DNA of 64,000 nucleotides, from positions 18,710,684 to 18,774,683 of the forward strand of contig OY783198.1 of the NCBI GenBank assembly GCA_963678675.1. The letters run 5' to 3'. The notes under the pieces were generated by a model. The model did not search any database, was not told the DNA's origin, and saw nothing but the letters and a program-made list of their open reading frames with translations. Shown here one piece after another: positions 13,201 to 25,509 of the stretch. How positions within the stretch are numbered: the first letter of the stretch is position 1; each line of letters starts with the position of its first letter. Origin of the DNA: Xiphydria camelus. Its lineage: Eukaryota > Arthropoda > Insecta > Hymenoptera > Xiphydriidae. The position numbers and the translations under genes are program-made.

Positions 13201-15130
13201 ATCGAGTGATCGTCATATCGTATTTTTCTCTTCCGGGTGATAAAAGTACATGCCTCTCGTCGAGTGGTCGAATTCCAGATGCGAGAAAAGAGGTTGTTCC
13301 GCAGAAATTGTCGATCAGAATCTTGAAGATACAAATTCGTCCGTACTTTAAAATTCTCTCATCGAGGTACAATTTCTTGATAAATATATACATTTCTTAT
13401 AATGATACATACGTTTGAGGCTGTCCCGATAAACCGAAGTCGACGAAATCTGCATTTATAAGCACGTTTCGTAAGAACTGCTTTTTCTGGGATGTAAATA
13501 GTCCGAAGTAGGGTTGTTGCACCAATGCTCGGCCACGATCCAATAGTCGGACGAATTTATATCTACCTACTCCGCGCTGACAACGGAATATGTGGCACGC
13601 GAGCTATTTACTATTTCTTCCAACCGTCCACGGCTAGGAAAAATAGTAAATCGCCTACGCGGCACGTTTCATTTTTAAAAGAGAAGGAAATAGTAACGTG
13701 ACTAACAACGGTTACCTTGTCGATTTTACGTTTCTCCGCGTTCCTTAATAACGAGATATTTCGAAATTGAGAATAAAGCTATCACAGTTTTTTATTTTAC
13801 GGTTCAAACAGCTATCGTTAATTTTTGTTCGAAATTAGACAACTTTTTTGGTTAAATTCAAGCGACATTTCATAATTTATGCGACAGTTCGACTAGCTTC
13901 TTTTTCCGTCGGAGAATTTTTTTTCGGAAATTCAACCTTCAAATTCTTTTTACATTCGCGTAAAAACTAAACGAGTTTAGCGTTTATAAAAACCAGCGAG
14001 GAAGACGTTTCCGCGGGTATACCGCGGCCGAAAGAGGTCATCCGGCTCGCGAGAGCCGTTTGAACATTTCAAACGACCGCCGTCCAACCGAGCCTCCGCG
14101 ATCTGGTTCGCTCAACCTCCCGGCACGACTCGGACGGTGGTTTCCTGTTTTTCAGGTTCCCCCGGTCGCGTCGCGCGATACGGCGAGAATGGAAGACGGG
14201 TGTTTCCCTGAAGGATTTCCAGGCGCTCGTCCTTCCGCAAGCGGCGAGCGGCGGCGGAGGAGAGTAGGAGGAAGCTTTCTTTCGCGCGAGGGGCAACCCG
14301 CGAGTGGAAGGTGAGTCTCTCGCCGCCCGCAGCTTCGTCGGCCGGCCGCTCGGTTGGTTAACAACGTTTGGTTACTTTACTTTCGATTTCATTTCGTCGG
14401 CGCTCACTCGGTATTATGTAACGCGGCCGAGCCGACCCGACCGACAGTCGTGTCGAAATAACGGTGGCCACTCTTATTATGTATCTTGCCTGCTCGCTTT
14501 GCCCCCTTAGTATTCCATCAGGGCACATCGAGGCTGCCAAGAAAAGGCACCTAAAATCGTCCCCTCTCTCCCCTCCCGCCGCGAAAACCCGGCTGGCGCC
14601 CCCGCGAATTCTAGCGCGACCTCCTCACCTCCTCGGTGAACGGAACCCGTCGGCATGCGTCGCATGGGAGACAAGCGGGAGGCGGCGGCGGCGGCGGCGG
14701 CTGCGGCGTTGGAGGGAATCGCGGGATCGGACACGGCGAATTCTAATGCGCTCGCAAAAATTATAATCGAGAAAGTTTCTCCGCTCGTTCTTTCAAAGAG
14801 CGACTAGCCGTGTGTGCGCGCGGTGAAAACTGTCGATAAAATTCCCTTTCATCCATGGGGAGTATCGGGTCAGTCGGAATGCCTCGAGAGGTTGAAGGAT
14901 TATTCCCGGACCGCGTCAAACTTGTGGACCGTCTAATCAAGATAACTCAAGCCGTTGAATCGCAGCGGATTTGCATAACGCAACGAAAGCGCCGTATACG
15001 CGTTACGTGGCGCGAAGGATGGATTTATGTTACATCTGCTAATTTTGCCGCGCAACACAGTTCAGCTCGGGAGCCGCACGCACGGTGGCCGGCGAATACC
15101 TCGAGAGGGAAGTACAATTAAAACCTCTCG

Positions 15131-15187
<57 letters not shown>

Positions 15188-16494
15188 TTCCTCCTCTCTC
15201 TTTCCCTGTGTCAATACCGCAACGGAGAGGGACTTCTCGCAAACGCAAACCCGACTCCTTTTCCGGTGGACGCGGCGCGCGCCGCGCGGCGTGACGAAAG
15301 CGAGCCTCTTCCCCAGTCCTTCCCTCTTTCGCGTGTTACGCAACCGCGAGAGACGTCGAGGATTACGACGAGGCGAAGCGATCGGACGCCGAGCTATCGA
15401 TCAGTCCTACGGTGTGACGTTGGGAAATCGTGCGTTGTCACCTTGACGCGCCGGATCTCTCGCGTGAAACCTGCAAATCTCTGCCCTCCTCCCGCGCGCG
15501 CGCCCCCTCGCTCCGCGCGTTGAGTTCGCGCGTAGCGCGTACGTGTGGGTGCGTGTGCAGCGCCGTCCCGATCGTCGCGTCGGGGGAGACCGGCCGAGCG
15601 CGGATCGCCGGCGCGCACCGTCATCGCGCGCGATACGGGGTTCGATCACCGACTGACCAAGTCCTACATTTCAGGGATTTTTTTGTCAATTCGAGTTACG
15701 CGCTCCTGGCCACCGAGCTTGGCTGCTTAAATTCAAGGCACCTCGTAGATATACGACCGTAAGTCGGGGCACCCCGACACTCGCGCCTCTCTGCGGCTAT
15801 ATCCTGCACGTATACGGGGCGGTCGCTGTGTGCCGTGGCTCCAGCCATTTTTTTCCCCCTCCGCGCGCTTGATCGATCGAACAAACGACGAATTTCGCTT
15901 CCACCGATCCGCGGAGGACCGTAGCTCCTATCCGCGGCGAGACGCTCTCCGCAAGGACAGGAAATCTCGAAGCGCGTCGCGCGCTCTTGTGCCGCAGTCC
16001 ACCCATCCTTGACCCCATCGAAAGCCAGCCGTTCCAGAAAAGTCCGCGCTGTATCTAATACCAGCGCGCGCCTTATCGAGCCTCCGCGTTTGCCGAGGCT
16101 GGGAGAGCGCGCAGGGCCGCGGGAGAGGGGGGTCCTCGACGCTAAACCCGCTCGAGAATTCAGAAAATTTACATTTATGGCGGGCCTGTTTATCTCGCGA
16201 CGACGAATTGTCTCGCGGGAGTGCTCCTTGAATGAAAAGGCCCGCCTCTCGGCCGATGTCCTCTCCGTTCCGCGCGTTATTGGATCCATGCGGAGGGGAA
16301 CTGTGGCGTGGGTTTATTTGATTTAGGATTTAGGATTTTTTATGTAGGTACAAAGAGTCAAAATTGTAAATATATTCTGTGTGGCAAAAATGAAATGATT
16401 ATTTAATAGAATTAATAATTGCTTAACGGAAATCAATAATTATTACTTAATGGAAATCAATAGAGGGAAATAATCGTTGATGTCAAACGAACGT
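10231..16494. other. No supported gene; strongly CpG-rich block
   Basis: GC-rich DNA with long frames on both strands at the same place (for example 11856-12890), as expected where stop codons are rare. Contains a GGC/GCG triplet run near 14680-14705. A promoter or non-coding first exon could hide here, but nothing proves one. Confidence 0.5.
15132..15183 (+). repeat. (TC)n microsatellite
   Basis: About 50 bp of perfect TC dinucleotides. It creates Ser-Leu and Arg-Glu runs in false open frames. Confidence 0.97.
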
Positions 16495-16968
16495 TTTCTT
16501 CGTTCAGAAACATGATGTAAAAATTACAGGATCAAGCTGTGATCTTCTTCGTGCGCGAAAATATTTGACAGGTTCGAGCAGGAATTGTTTTTTTTTCGCG
16601 CAGAAAGAATTTCTCATTCCGATGAAAGTATTCTTAAATCAAGAATATATTGTATATTTTTCGACCAGGAATCTGCAGAGAAAAAAAAACAGAATTTTTT
16701 TACCGCTTCATCCAGTAGCGCTGAGACTCGAGCTCGTTCTCATGAATTTGTAGAGAGGAGACGTTTTTATTTACTACTTTAAGCAATATGTACATGGACA
16801 AATTTCCTCTGTATGCAAATTCTTGAAAGTGAGCACGAGTCTTAGCCGCGCTACTGAATGAAGCGGTATAAATTGCTGGTTTTTTTTCCATCATTTTGTA
16901 AGATCATGTCTGCTCGATTCAAGATATATATTTTTGACACTAACAATTTCTTCTCTCTGTGTAAACTT
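16495..16968 (-). mobile_element. Family D element interrupted by a family E element
   Basis: Family D sequence in reverse orientation flanks an insertion at about 16676-16892. The right part reads TTTTGTAAGATCATGT then TTTTTGACACTAACAATTTC, the reverse complement of the start of the 7729 copy. Confidence 0.65.
16676..16892. mobile_element. Family E element nested in family D
   Basis: Inverted arms contain CTGAGACTCGAGCTCGTTCT on one side and GAGCACGAGTCTTAGCCGCG on the other, as in the larger element at 23758-24362. Each end carries a CTTCATCC/TGAAGC-type block near a purine-rich tip. Confidence 0.65.
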
Positions 16969-18376
16969 TGCATACAATTAATTACCCGAAATGTAAACTG
17001 TTTCGGACTCTGCTGTTAATCTTATATTTCCTCGGTAAATTTTACATTTTTCTCTGCTGTAAATTTAACATTGCCCCGCACCTGTCACACAGTAAGCGCA
17101 GACTGTGTTACGATTTGTAGCAATCGGTTTACCGTTTACATCAAATTTTTTCCCGTGCATACGAATCGTTGCTCGGTATCTCAATGTTTCGTTGGAGATA
17201 TATAGGTGATATTTAATTTCATTCAATTTTATTCGAGATATATCTCGAATAGAATAGTTAATCATTATAGTTTCTGATCGGATGATACGTGGCACGCGGC
17301 TTTGCAAAGAACGCGACCATTCTCAATACCGAAAAGTATTGAACTCTCAGTCTCGCTCAAAAATATATGGTACGTCGAGTGTGTGGAAACGGAACGTTAT
17401 CCTTGGAAATCTCCTCGGGTCATCGAATCCGCCGACCATTTCTCATGCTCGTACGCGCGCGACACAACGAGAGCCAGGGAGTTCCATCGGAAATAACTCC
17501 CCGCGGAAAGCATTGCGCGCGTTCGAAAGCAACCACCTCCTCGATGGAAGGTTATCGCCTCCACCGCCTTTTATTACGAGGGACTCCCGCGGGAATATAG
17601 CCGCGGTGTCCTTTAAAGAGCGCTGCCGCGAGAAACGCCGGTATAAATACATTCCGACCGTATTAATAAAAGTTCGTATGAATTCCCGCCCCGAGTTCTC
17701 GACTCGTATCGAGATTGCGGGCCGCGCGACGATTCGGCGTCCGGCGAAATACACGCGCGATCGGTGTCGAACCCGTAGGAAAATACGTCGCCGCGCGCGA
17801 GCGACTCGATCGTGAAGACGTTATCGGGGCATCGCGCGCGGCGCGTTTGGAGCCTTTGAACCCGGCTTAAAAGACTCTCGACGACGAGGGGGGCCTGCCT
17901 CCGGCCTCTCTCCTCCCACACACGATATACCTATGTCGCAATCGCTGTACTCTGCAGCCGCGCTGTCGCAACAAGGCGCGCGCGCGCACGCGGCCGACCG
18001 ACGCACAGTGTGCGTGCTTTTCACGCACGCACACGCGCACGCACGACGCTCGCGTTTTACGCGAGCGAGCGAGCGAGCGAGCGAGCGAGGAGAAGCGCTT
18101 GGGCTTGCGCGCGCTCGCATACGACCGTGTATTTATAGAAGAAGGCCGCGAAGAAAGCGCCTGACCCGATTTTTTCGACACCATCTCCGGCGCTGACCTA
18201 TTTTGCGTCGCGCCGGGCAAACGTTGCGCGAACGCGGCGGCGGAGCGCGCGTTTCAGCCCGGCTCGGAGGATGGGAAGCTAGCGATATACTTGCGCACAT
18301 CGGGGTGGACGATCTGCGCTGTGGATCTGTATACATTAGTTTTCGTGTTGTATAACACTTGTCTTTTGCCGCGTTT

Positions 18377-18550
18377 ATAAATATCGATACCTTACTTTGA
18401 AAACCACGTAAGTGCAGTTTTTGGCAAAAATGCCATTTCTAGCTTACTGCGTTAAGGTTTGAAATCTGAACACGCGGTAAGCTATAAATGGCATTTTTGT
18501 CAAAAATTGCAGCACTTACGAGGTTTTCAGAGTAAGGTATCGATATATTA
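18377..18550. repeat. Long hairpin palindrome
   Basis: Left arm about 18377-18452 and right arm about 18472-18550 pair over roughly 75 bp (ATATCGATACCTTACT, GCAAAAATGCCATTT and GCTTAC blocks recur inverted), with a loop of about 20 nt. Non-coding. Confidence 0.88.
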
Positions 18551-18599
18551 TGTCAACGCGCGACGCGAAATAGTCAAGGATGAACAATTCTCAGAGAAT

Positions 18600-18950
18600 G
18601 TAAATTCCGTCTTCTCGTGAAAAAATATTCAGATTTTTTATAAATTGAATTACGTATATAACACCATGCGGAAATGAAGATGTCCGAAAAAATAATTATT
18701 CACCGAGTTATAAACGAATTTCTCTCTGCAATGTGTTGTGACGTCATCGAAACGCAAGAGAGACGTGCTCACGCCGAGCGACGAGTGCGAGAGAGATAAG
18801 CTTACGAGACATGATGACGTAGATGTGTTTCAGAATCTCGTTGTCTAGCTCAGATAAGGGCGAAAATGAAAAATGAAAAAATACCAAGTAAATAATTGTA
18901 TCTAAATTATCCGAATCTGGAGTAAAAACAATTAATGAGAAAATCGAATC
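18600..18950 (+). mobile_element. Family C repeat
   Basis: The shared core is AAAAAATAATTATTC-CGAGTTATAA, then CTCTCTGCAA, then TGTGACGTCATCGAAACGCA, then a GACGAGTGCGAGAGAGA block. Other copies are 19388-19735 (same orientation), 35170-35505 and 40865-41235 (reverse). Termini are not clearly defined. Confidence 0.7.
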
Positions 18951-19387
18951 AGTATTAGGTACTCCGTCCAGCGTTACGTTTCGCCCAGATAATGTTTGCC
19001 AGTTAGTAAGTATTGGGGAAAAAAAAAATGATAAATTCAGTCTCTGGCGTCTATGTATGAGATAGTCGACGATCGCGACAGCGATGACGCCGAGGAACGA
19101 TGGGGAAATCGCCGTCCTTGTCCCGTATCCGATCGATGGACGAAAATTTCAGTGTTATCTACCGCGAGTCTCGATACGAACCGCGATAAGGCGCCGCGGC
19201 GCGACTCTCGATCGCTGTTTATCGTCGAACCGCTCGCTCGACGAGATTCGGATCGATATGTAAGAAGAAGACCGGCGCGTATAGAGTCCAAGACTATCTA
19301 CATATGGCAGCATCATCGTCAATAGTTTTGTTCGATGTGGGAGCGTTTTATGTTGGTTTTTCTCAGGATTGAGTGTCATATACATAA

Positions 19388-19735
19388 TATAATTCGGTCT
19401 TAACATAAAAAAAATTCATATTTTTAAATTCAATTTGTAATCCGTATACATATTCAGTAACGAACGGAAAAGAAACGGTCTGAAAAAATAATTATTCGCT
19501 GAGTTATAAGTGCGTTTCTCTCTACAAGGCTGTGACGTCATCGAAAAGACAGAGACGCACTTATGATAAACAACGAGTGCGAGGAAGACCGTCTTACTAG
19601 ACTATGACATAGCTGTATTTCCAAGTATCGTTTTCCAGCTTAGATATGGCGGGAAATAAAAAATAGAAAAATTATTTCTCCACTATTTTCGAATCTGCGA
19701 TAAAAAAAAATTAGTAGTAAAATTGAATTATTACA
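19388..19735 (+). mobile_element. Family C repeat
   Basis: Second direct copy, about 0.4 kb after the first, with TGTGACGTCATCGAAAAGAC and CTGAGTTATAAGTGCGTTTC as recognisable core. Confidence 0.7.
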
Positions 19736-20234
19736 TTCATAATATTTGCTCGAATGGATGTCTGAAACTACCTCACACAAGACGAATAAACTGCACACGA
19801 GGCGGCGCTGTTTCTCCATATATGCTCGGACTCTATATTGTGAAAAAAAAGAGCGACGGAAAAATGAGGGCGGAAGAGAAGAAGTAAGAGAAATGTTAGT
19901 TGTGTCGCGAGTAAAAATACGCGCGTAACTCAGCGCTCGCTCGATTCGAGTTTTCACAACCGCGACTGGGCGGTAGACGCAGGCGGGAAGATCTATCGAC
20001 GCCTTTTTCTTCACTCGAACCGGGATCGTATATCGAGAACTAATTATTTACCCGGCCATCGATCTCTCGCGAGTTCCTGTATATCCCACATCGTTGCTTT
20101 TATTATCTTCACTTTCGCAAAACTCGCTATCTCTCGAGCTTCGCGTATTTATCGCGCGAATAACTCTCCCTTTGATCGTATCGGTCGACCGATAGAAATT
20201 TCCTGACGTAAGAATGCCTTTGGAGATTTCCGTA

Positions 20235-20504
20235 CACTGAGAGAAATTTTATAGATTGTACGGCAATGCTAGTTGTTTATTAATATAAGAATAAGTTCTA
20301 GTTAAACTTAGCAATACACTTACATATGTATTTCTATTTCAGCTACATGTATAGTTATTTCAGCAATACATATACATATTGCTCTTGTTACTATTTGGTA
20401 TTGCTGTATTACCCGTGTTGTCTGGTTAACACTTAGCTTTAAAATACAGTTATCACAGCTATATACTAATTGCTCTGTGTGCGACGTATAAATTTCTCTA
20501 AGTG
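20235..20504 (+). mobile_element. Family B element, TA-flanked
   Basis: Starts CACTGAGAGAAATTTTATAG after TA and ends AAATTTCTCTAAGTG before TA. It matches 40329-40584 closely over its whole length. Non-coding. Confidence 0.82.
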
Positions 20505-21315
20505 TATTACTCGAGTTTTTCGACTGCCAAAACATTTTAAACTTCAATTTCCCATTTCCATTTCGTCTATCGAATCGAGTGTCGCGACTATCGATGCGTT
20601 ATCAGTTTTTCCAAATAAGGTGTTACACTTAACTTCCTTGAAAATTCGCGGAACAAATAGCATACGGACGCACCGCATCTCTACCGGCTCCTATAACAAA
20701 TCAGTTCGATCGGCTTTAGAAACGACGCGCAGCTGCTCCTTGGCCCACATTTCTCACCGCGCATCACCCCGGCGTGTACGCAGAGCTACGCGCCGCAAAC
20801 GACGCGCGATTCTACGAGCGCCTCTCGGGCGTCGCCAAACGACGCTATGGTAGCGCAGGTCCGATTCGACCGGCTTCCACGTAGATTACCGACTCCTCCG
20901 TTTCGCCCGGGACCTTCCTCGACGCCGAGAGCGGGGGCCCTTACCTCTCTCGCCGGCCCACAAAGCGAGTCTCTATTACCGTGCAATAAATTCGCGAGGC
21001 CCTGACGTGTCGGCAAACAGTGGTCCACGGGAGGCTTCGGCTCCACTCTACTGACCTTGTTTCCCTTTTCTCCCCCGTCCCATTACGCCGCGCGAAAACG
21101 GGAAAATTTGCAAATAGCTGCCAGAACGAAATCGAGCGCACCCCTCGCAACGGATCGCGGAGTCTAAAGACGACGTACCTGTGGGGTGGTCGCACGACGC
21201 GACGCACGATGCACCGAGGCCGTAAATCAGCCGCGCGTGCCTCGATCGTGCGCGCGATCCGGGCGTCTCGAAGCGTTCGACAAAAGATCTTTCGGACCGA
21301 CTTCCATACGCCTCC

Positions 21316-21333
21316 GGGGGGGGGGGGGGGGGG
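21316..21333 (+). repeat. Poly-G run of 18
   Basis: Eighteen consecutive G in a GC-rich block, prone to sequencing length error. Confidence 0.95.
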
Positions 21334-21759
21334 CTGAATTGTGCGCCGCGCAGCGCCGCGCGCGGAGAGGAGACCGCGCGGCGGCGACGCGACGCACCGA
21401 CGATCTCGCTCCTTCGCGCGCGTTCCTCGTCCTTCTCGTTCTATTCGGGGAGCCCCCGCGCTCGATTCTGTAATAGATATTGCTAATCGGGCTTCTTGCC
21501 GTTGCTTTCGTCGTGCAGCGCTGACGGTCGGTGTAGATCGCGACGAAGAAACGTTCGGAGGTGTTTTGCGGCCGCCGATCGCACGCAAATTTTCGCGAGC
21601 CATAACACGGTGAGGTGTAAGAGCTTTCTCGTTGGTCGCGCGACAGACTCCTCGCAGCTTCTTACTTCTTCGAACGGGTTATATCCGTTTGGTCCATTGA
21701 CTTGCGTTACGGTTCACGGGAGGTTTTGCGGATTTGAAGATTGTGGACGAAAGAATAAT

Positions 21760-22026
21760 AAATTAAAGAGTGGAAATTAGAAAGGGCCTAAGAGCCATTT
21801 TTCACAGACTTCAGTTTTTGACATAGAAAGGTTCTAAGGACATGTCTTTATGTCTTATAAAAGGTTCTAAGCGCCAATGTTGAAATAATATTTCAATATT
21901 GGCGCTTAGAACCTTTCATAGGACACACACATAAAGACATGCCCTCTCTTAGAACCTTTCTATGTCAAAAACTGAAGTCTGTGAAGAATGGCACTTAGGC
22001 CCTTTCTAATTTTCACTCTTCAATTA
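21760..22026. repeat. Near-perfect 267-bp palindrome
   Basis: Arms of about 130 bp meet at a centre near 21887 (AAATAATATTT) with almost no loop. Inverted blocks include AGAAAGGGCCTAAG, CACAGACTTCAGTTTTTGAC, ATAGAAAGGTTCTAAG and GGTTCTAAGCGCCAAT. Probably a foldback transposon. Non-coding. Confidence 0.92.
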
Positions 22027-22105
22027 CTTTTTTCTTATTTCATATAATTTATTTGGTATGAAAATGAAGAAAAAAAAGGCCTTAAACGTAAAAATTGTAT
22101 TTCTA

Positions 22106-22373
22106 CATTGAGAAAAATAATTGGGTTAAAATGATAAAACGCATCTGGTTAGACACGTTTAGTTATTCTGACCAAAATACAGGTCAGTTGAACCAAATAT
22201 CAAGTTATTACAACCAAATGTGTTTAGTTACTCTAATCAAACGTTTAATTATTCTAATCATAAAGTGGTCAGTATAACCAAACACAGATGGAGAGAGGAT
22301 CCATATTTCCCCAAACGGTTTGATTGTGGCCTCCAGGATTTTGGTTTGATTGACCAGCTTATTTTTCTTAGTG
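22106..22373 (+). mobile_element. Family A element, first of a tandem pair
   Basis: Ends CATTGAGAAAAATAATT and TTATTTTTCTTAGTG, flanked by TA. It contains repeated TTAGTTATTC/AACCAAAT units and the GGATCCATATTTCCCCAAAC block. The next copy starts after a single shared TA. Confidence 0.85.
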
Positions 22374-22375
22374 TA

Positions 22376-22635
22376 CGCTGAGAAAAATAATTAGGTTAAA
22401 ATGACAAAAGCATCTAGTTTGACGCGTTTAGTTATTCTAACCAAAATACTGGTCGGTTGAATCAAATATTTCGTTATTATAACGAAGTGTTTAGTTATTC
22501 CAATTAATTGTGTAATTATTCTCTAATCAAAAAGTAGTCAGTTTAACCCAACAGATGGAGGATTCATTTTTGACGAAACGATTTAATCATTATCTACGGA
22601 ATTTTCCTTAAATTGACTAAGTCACTTTTCTGAGT
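22376..22635 (+). mobile_element. Family A element, second of a tandem pair
   Basis: Starts CGCTGAGAAAAATAATTAGG directly after the TA that ends the first copy and ends CACTTTTCTGAGTC. It is more diverged than its neighbour. Confidence 0.8.
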
Positions 22636-23493
22636 CTATAAAAGCAGTATAAAAGCAGAGAGGCTTTTATTATTTATATAACGAGTCATGATTAAGAGTA
22701 TAATGGGGTATTAATGATTAATTCCTTACTATCGCTGAATAAAAGCGCGCGCCGAAAAACTCGCGCCAGTCTAGATTTCGATAAGTGTTCACGGCCATCC
22801 GTTATCTGACGTTACGAGACTTCCGCCAAGTAATTCCGTAAACAAAGGTGTTCTCGTATCTCGTTCGATAAATAAATACCGACTCCTTATCCGTATTTAG
22901 AACGGGACACAGATTGGCGCATCTCGAAGGGGAAGTTGGATGCGATCCAGGGGCTGAAGAGGTTGTTCGGGATTGAATATTCCGCGTTGGCAGCCGCTCT
23001 CCGGCCTAATCGTCGCGTTTATTTAATTGATAACGAGCGTTTAGATAACATCGGCGCGCGATTAGAGTTGAAAGTGCGGCGGGGAGAAATCAGGGGCGAA
23101 TTCTTCGGATCTCCGTGTGACGTTCGCGAGAATCGATGTCACCTGCGGCAACGAAATTCTGGCGCGCGGCGTGAAACACCGCGCACGCGCGGAAAGGAAG
23201 AGGAACGGCGCGTTATTTTCGTGAGTCGTTCGCCGGAAAAAATTCCAAAGCGCCTCTACACCGACGCAGCGACGGCGTCCGTCACTAGCACCGCCGTTCC
23301 GCGAAGAGCGGACTGAAGAGAGAGCCTCTCTCACGCATTAATCTTAATCCGGAGCTCGCATCGCTAAATCTACTCCCGCTTCGTAGCCGCGGGAGTTACT
23401 GGATTGGAAATCCGGACGTTGTGAATGAGGTGCAATCGAATAATATCGAGTGACACGGGCTTGTCGCGAAGGTGTTTGATCGTTTATTTCCAG

Positions 23494-23722
23494 CACTGAG
23501 AAAAAGATGGTACATTCAATTAAATCGGCGTTTATACGGGTGGGGGAATGCCGAATTATTTGCTTCAACTAATAAACTTGGTTATAGCGATTAACAGCTA
23601 TTTGAAGGAATTAGGCTGTGTCCACATTCGAGTCAATTATTAATATAGTCCAAGTAACTTGATCTGCATTATCCTACTCGTAACCGCCGATTTAGTTAAA
23701 TCTACTGCATTTTTTCTCAGTC
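23494..23722 (+). mobile_element. Family G short element
   Basis: Terminal inverted repeats CACTGAGAAAAA and TTTTTCTCAGTC enclose about 230 bp of non-coding sequence unlike families A, B and D inside. The right end is followed by TA. Confidence 0.65.
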
Positions 23723-23757
23723 TACAAATCCGGGGGCAACTGGATAAACGTACGTTG

Positions 23758-24362
23758 CACGGACAGAAATAAACCAGCAGTTTTACAGTTTCATCCGGTG
23801 GCACTGAGACTCGAGCTTATTTTCAAGAATTTTTACACAGAACCCATTTATATTAATCGATTACAATAATTGTACACAGAGAAAAAAGGAACTACACGAA
23901 TTACACTTTGACTCGCATAAACTCCGATTCCACCGACAGAAGTTTCTGTGCAAACAGATATAACATCTGATTAAACTAGTATCCGTACACTTGCAAACAG
24001 TAAAAATAGAAATGTGTTCTCTGTACACCGAGAAAACAGTTTATCAATAGCTGACAAACATAATTTCAAAATACGGCGAAATAAATATGTCGTTATAACG
24101 ACAAAATATATGGTTATCATTAAAACGTTTATTTCATTCAAACACAATTGCCACAAAGGATCAACTTGTTCCAAATAAATATTGTAATAGTTAAGTAACG
24201 AATATTTATTTGGTCCAACCAAATGTTTATTTCCCCATATTCAAACAAGCCTTTATTAGCTACAATTCAACTGTTTTCTCGGTGTACGAATTCTTGTAAA
24301 CGAGCTCGAGTCTCAGCGCGACTGCGTGAAGCAATAAACATTACTGGTTTCTTTTTTCCGTG
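23758..24362. mobile_element. Family E element with nested family F copy
   Basis: Outer ends CACGGACAGAAATAAACCAG and CTGGTTTCTTTTTTCCGTG are inverted repeats, followed inwards by inverted CTGAGACTCGAGCTTATTTT and AACGAGCTCGAGTCTCAG. The family F element at 24026-24284 interrupts the middle. Confidence 0.75.
24026..24284 (+). mobile_element. Family F element, TA-flanked, nested in E
   Basis: Ends CACCGAGAAAACAGTTTAT and CAACTGTTTTCTCGGTG, with TA on both sides. The interior has paired TAAATATGTCGTTATAACGA and AAATGTTTATTTCCCC-type blocks shared with 46895-47150. Confidence 0.78.
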
Positions 24363-25509
24363 TACAGAGCATAATTGCGTCGCTCGGTAGCAAAGTTACG
24401 GTGTGCTTGCTTTAATCCATCGCGAGATAGGGATTATACTCGTACTATAAATTATCGAGCGATAAGAATCGCGAATTCGCAGCTATCTCGCGAGACGTAA
24501 AAATAGACTCAAACGGCGCATCAAAGGCACCGCCACGCGGATCAGCGCACGTCTCGCCCATTTTCGTCGCAGGATCCGAACGCCTCGCTTTTCCTCGCCA
24601 CGCGCGCCCGGAAGAAACCGCGAACTCTGCTCACCGTTGTCGTCGTCGTCGCCGCGTCTCCGCGGAGGAGGCGAAAAGCGGAACGTTTTTCGCCGAGCGT
24701 CGGGTACCGCGGCTCGGGGATAAACGCGCTCGGGTTTATTTATAATGTTTAAGGCCAGGCGCGCGCGTACAGGCGAGGCAGGCGGGCGACGAGCGAGTTG
24801 TACATTTCCCAGGCAGCGCGGTAGCTTTCTTCTGACATAACCGAATGAAGGCGCGGGCCGCTGTTATGCAATTCGAAAGTGCCTGCCTTACTTTACGTAT
24901 CGTAAAGGTACCTACGAGAGTGCAAATCTCCGCTGTTCAGCTCCTCCGCGACGGAGCGGAGAGAGGGCCGCTCGGATGGTCGGGCGAGGGGAGAGAGGAG
25001 GCTGCCGCTGCCTCCGCAGAGAGTCCCGACTTCCTCCGCGAGGGTATCCGCCGCGCGCACTCCCGCGCGCCCCCTCGGGAGATATTATTTTTGTTCTCCC
25101 GCTAAAACATTTCGACTCGCCGAGCGCCTGGAGGGGCGGATTTTACGCGTTTACGCGGCATTATCGTTTCGAACGTTTCATATCCGGGGAATTCCCGTGT
25201 AAGTAGTGCACCGGGCGAGAACGTCGAAACGCGAGGGTGAGTCAGTCGTAAGCCGCGCGGTACTTTTCAACGCAACGCGGGGCGCCGAAGGGGGGAGGAT
25301 ATATAACGCTCCGTGGAACAGGATAATTGGGATAGATAATTGCCTCTGTCTCGCGAGTCATTCTTCAGTTTTTAAATAATTTTGGTGTCCCTATCGCAGA
25401 AATATGCAAATACGTATGGCACGGGGAGGATAAAGCCAGCTTTTCCTCGATCGCGATACTTTAATCTGGTATAACATTCTTTCCTCTTGGCGTTTTTTAG
25501 GTTTAAGAG

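Noticed and set aside
15630..15660. GGTTCGATCACC, like a tRNA B box
   Set aside because: No A box or cloverleaf-forming sequence at the right distance upstream.
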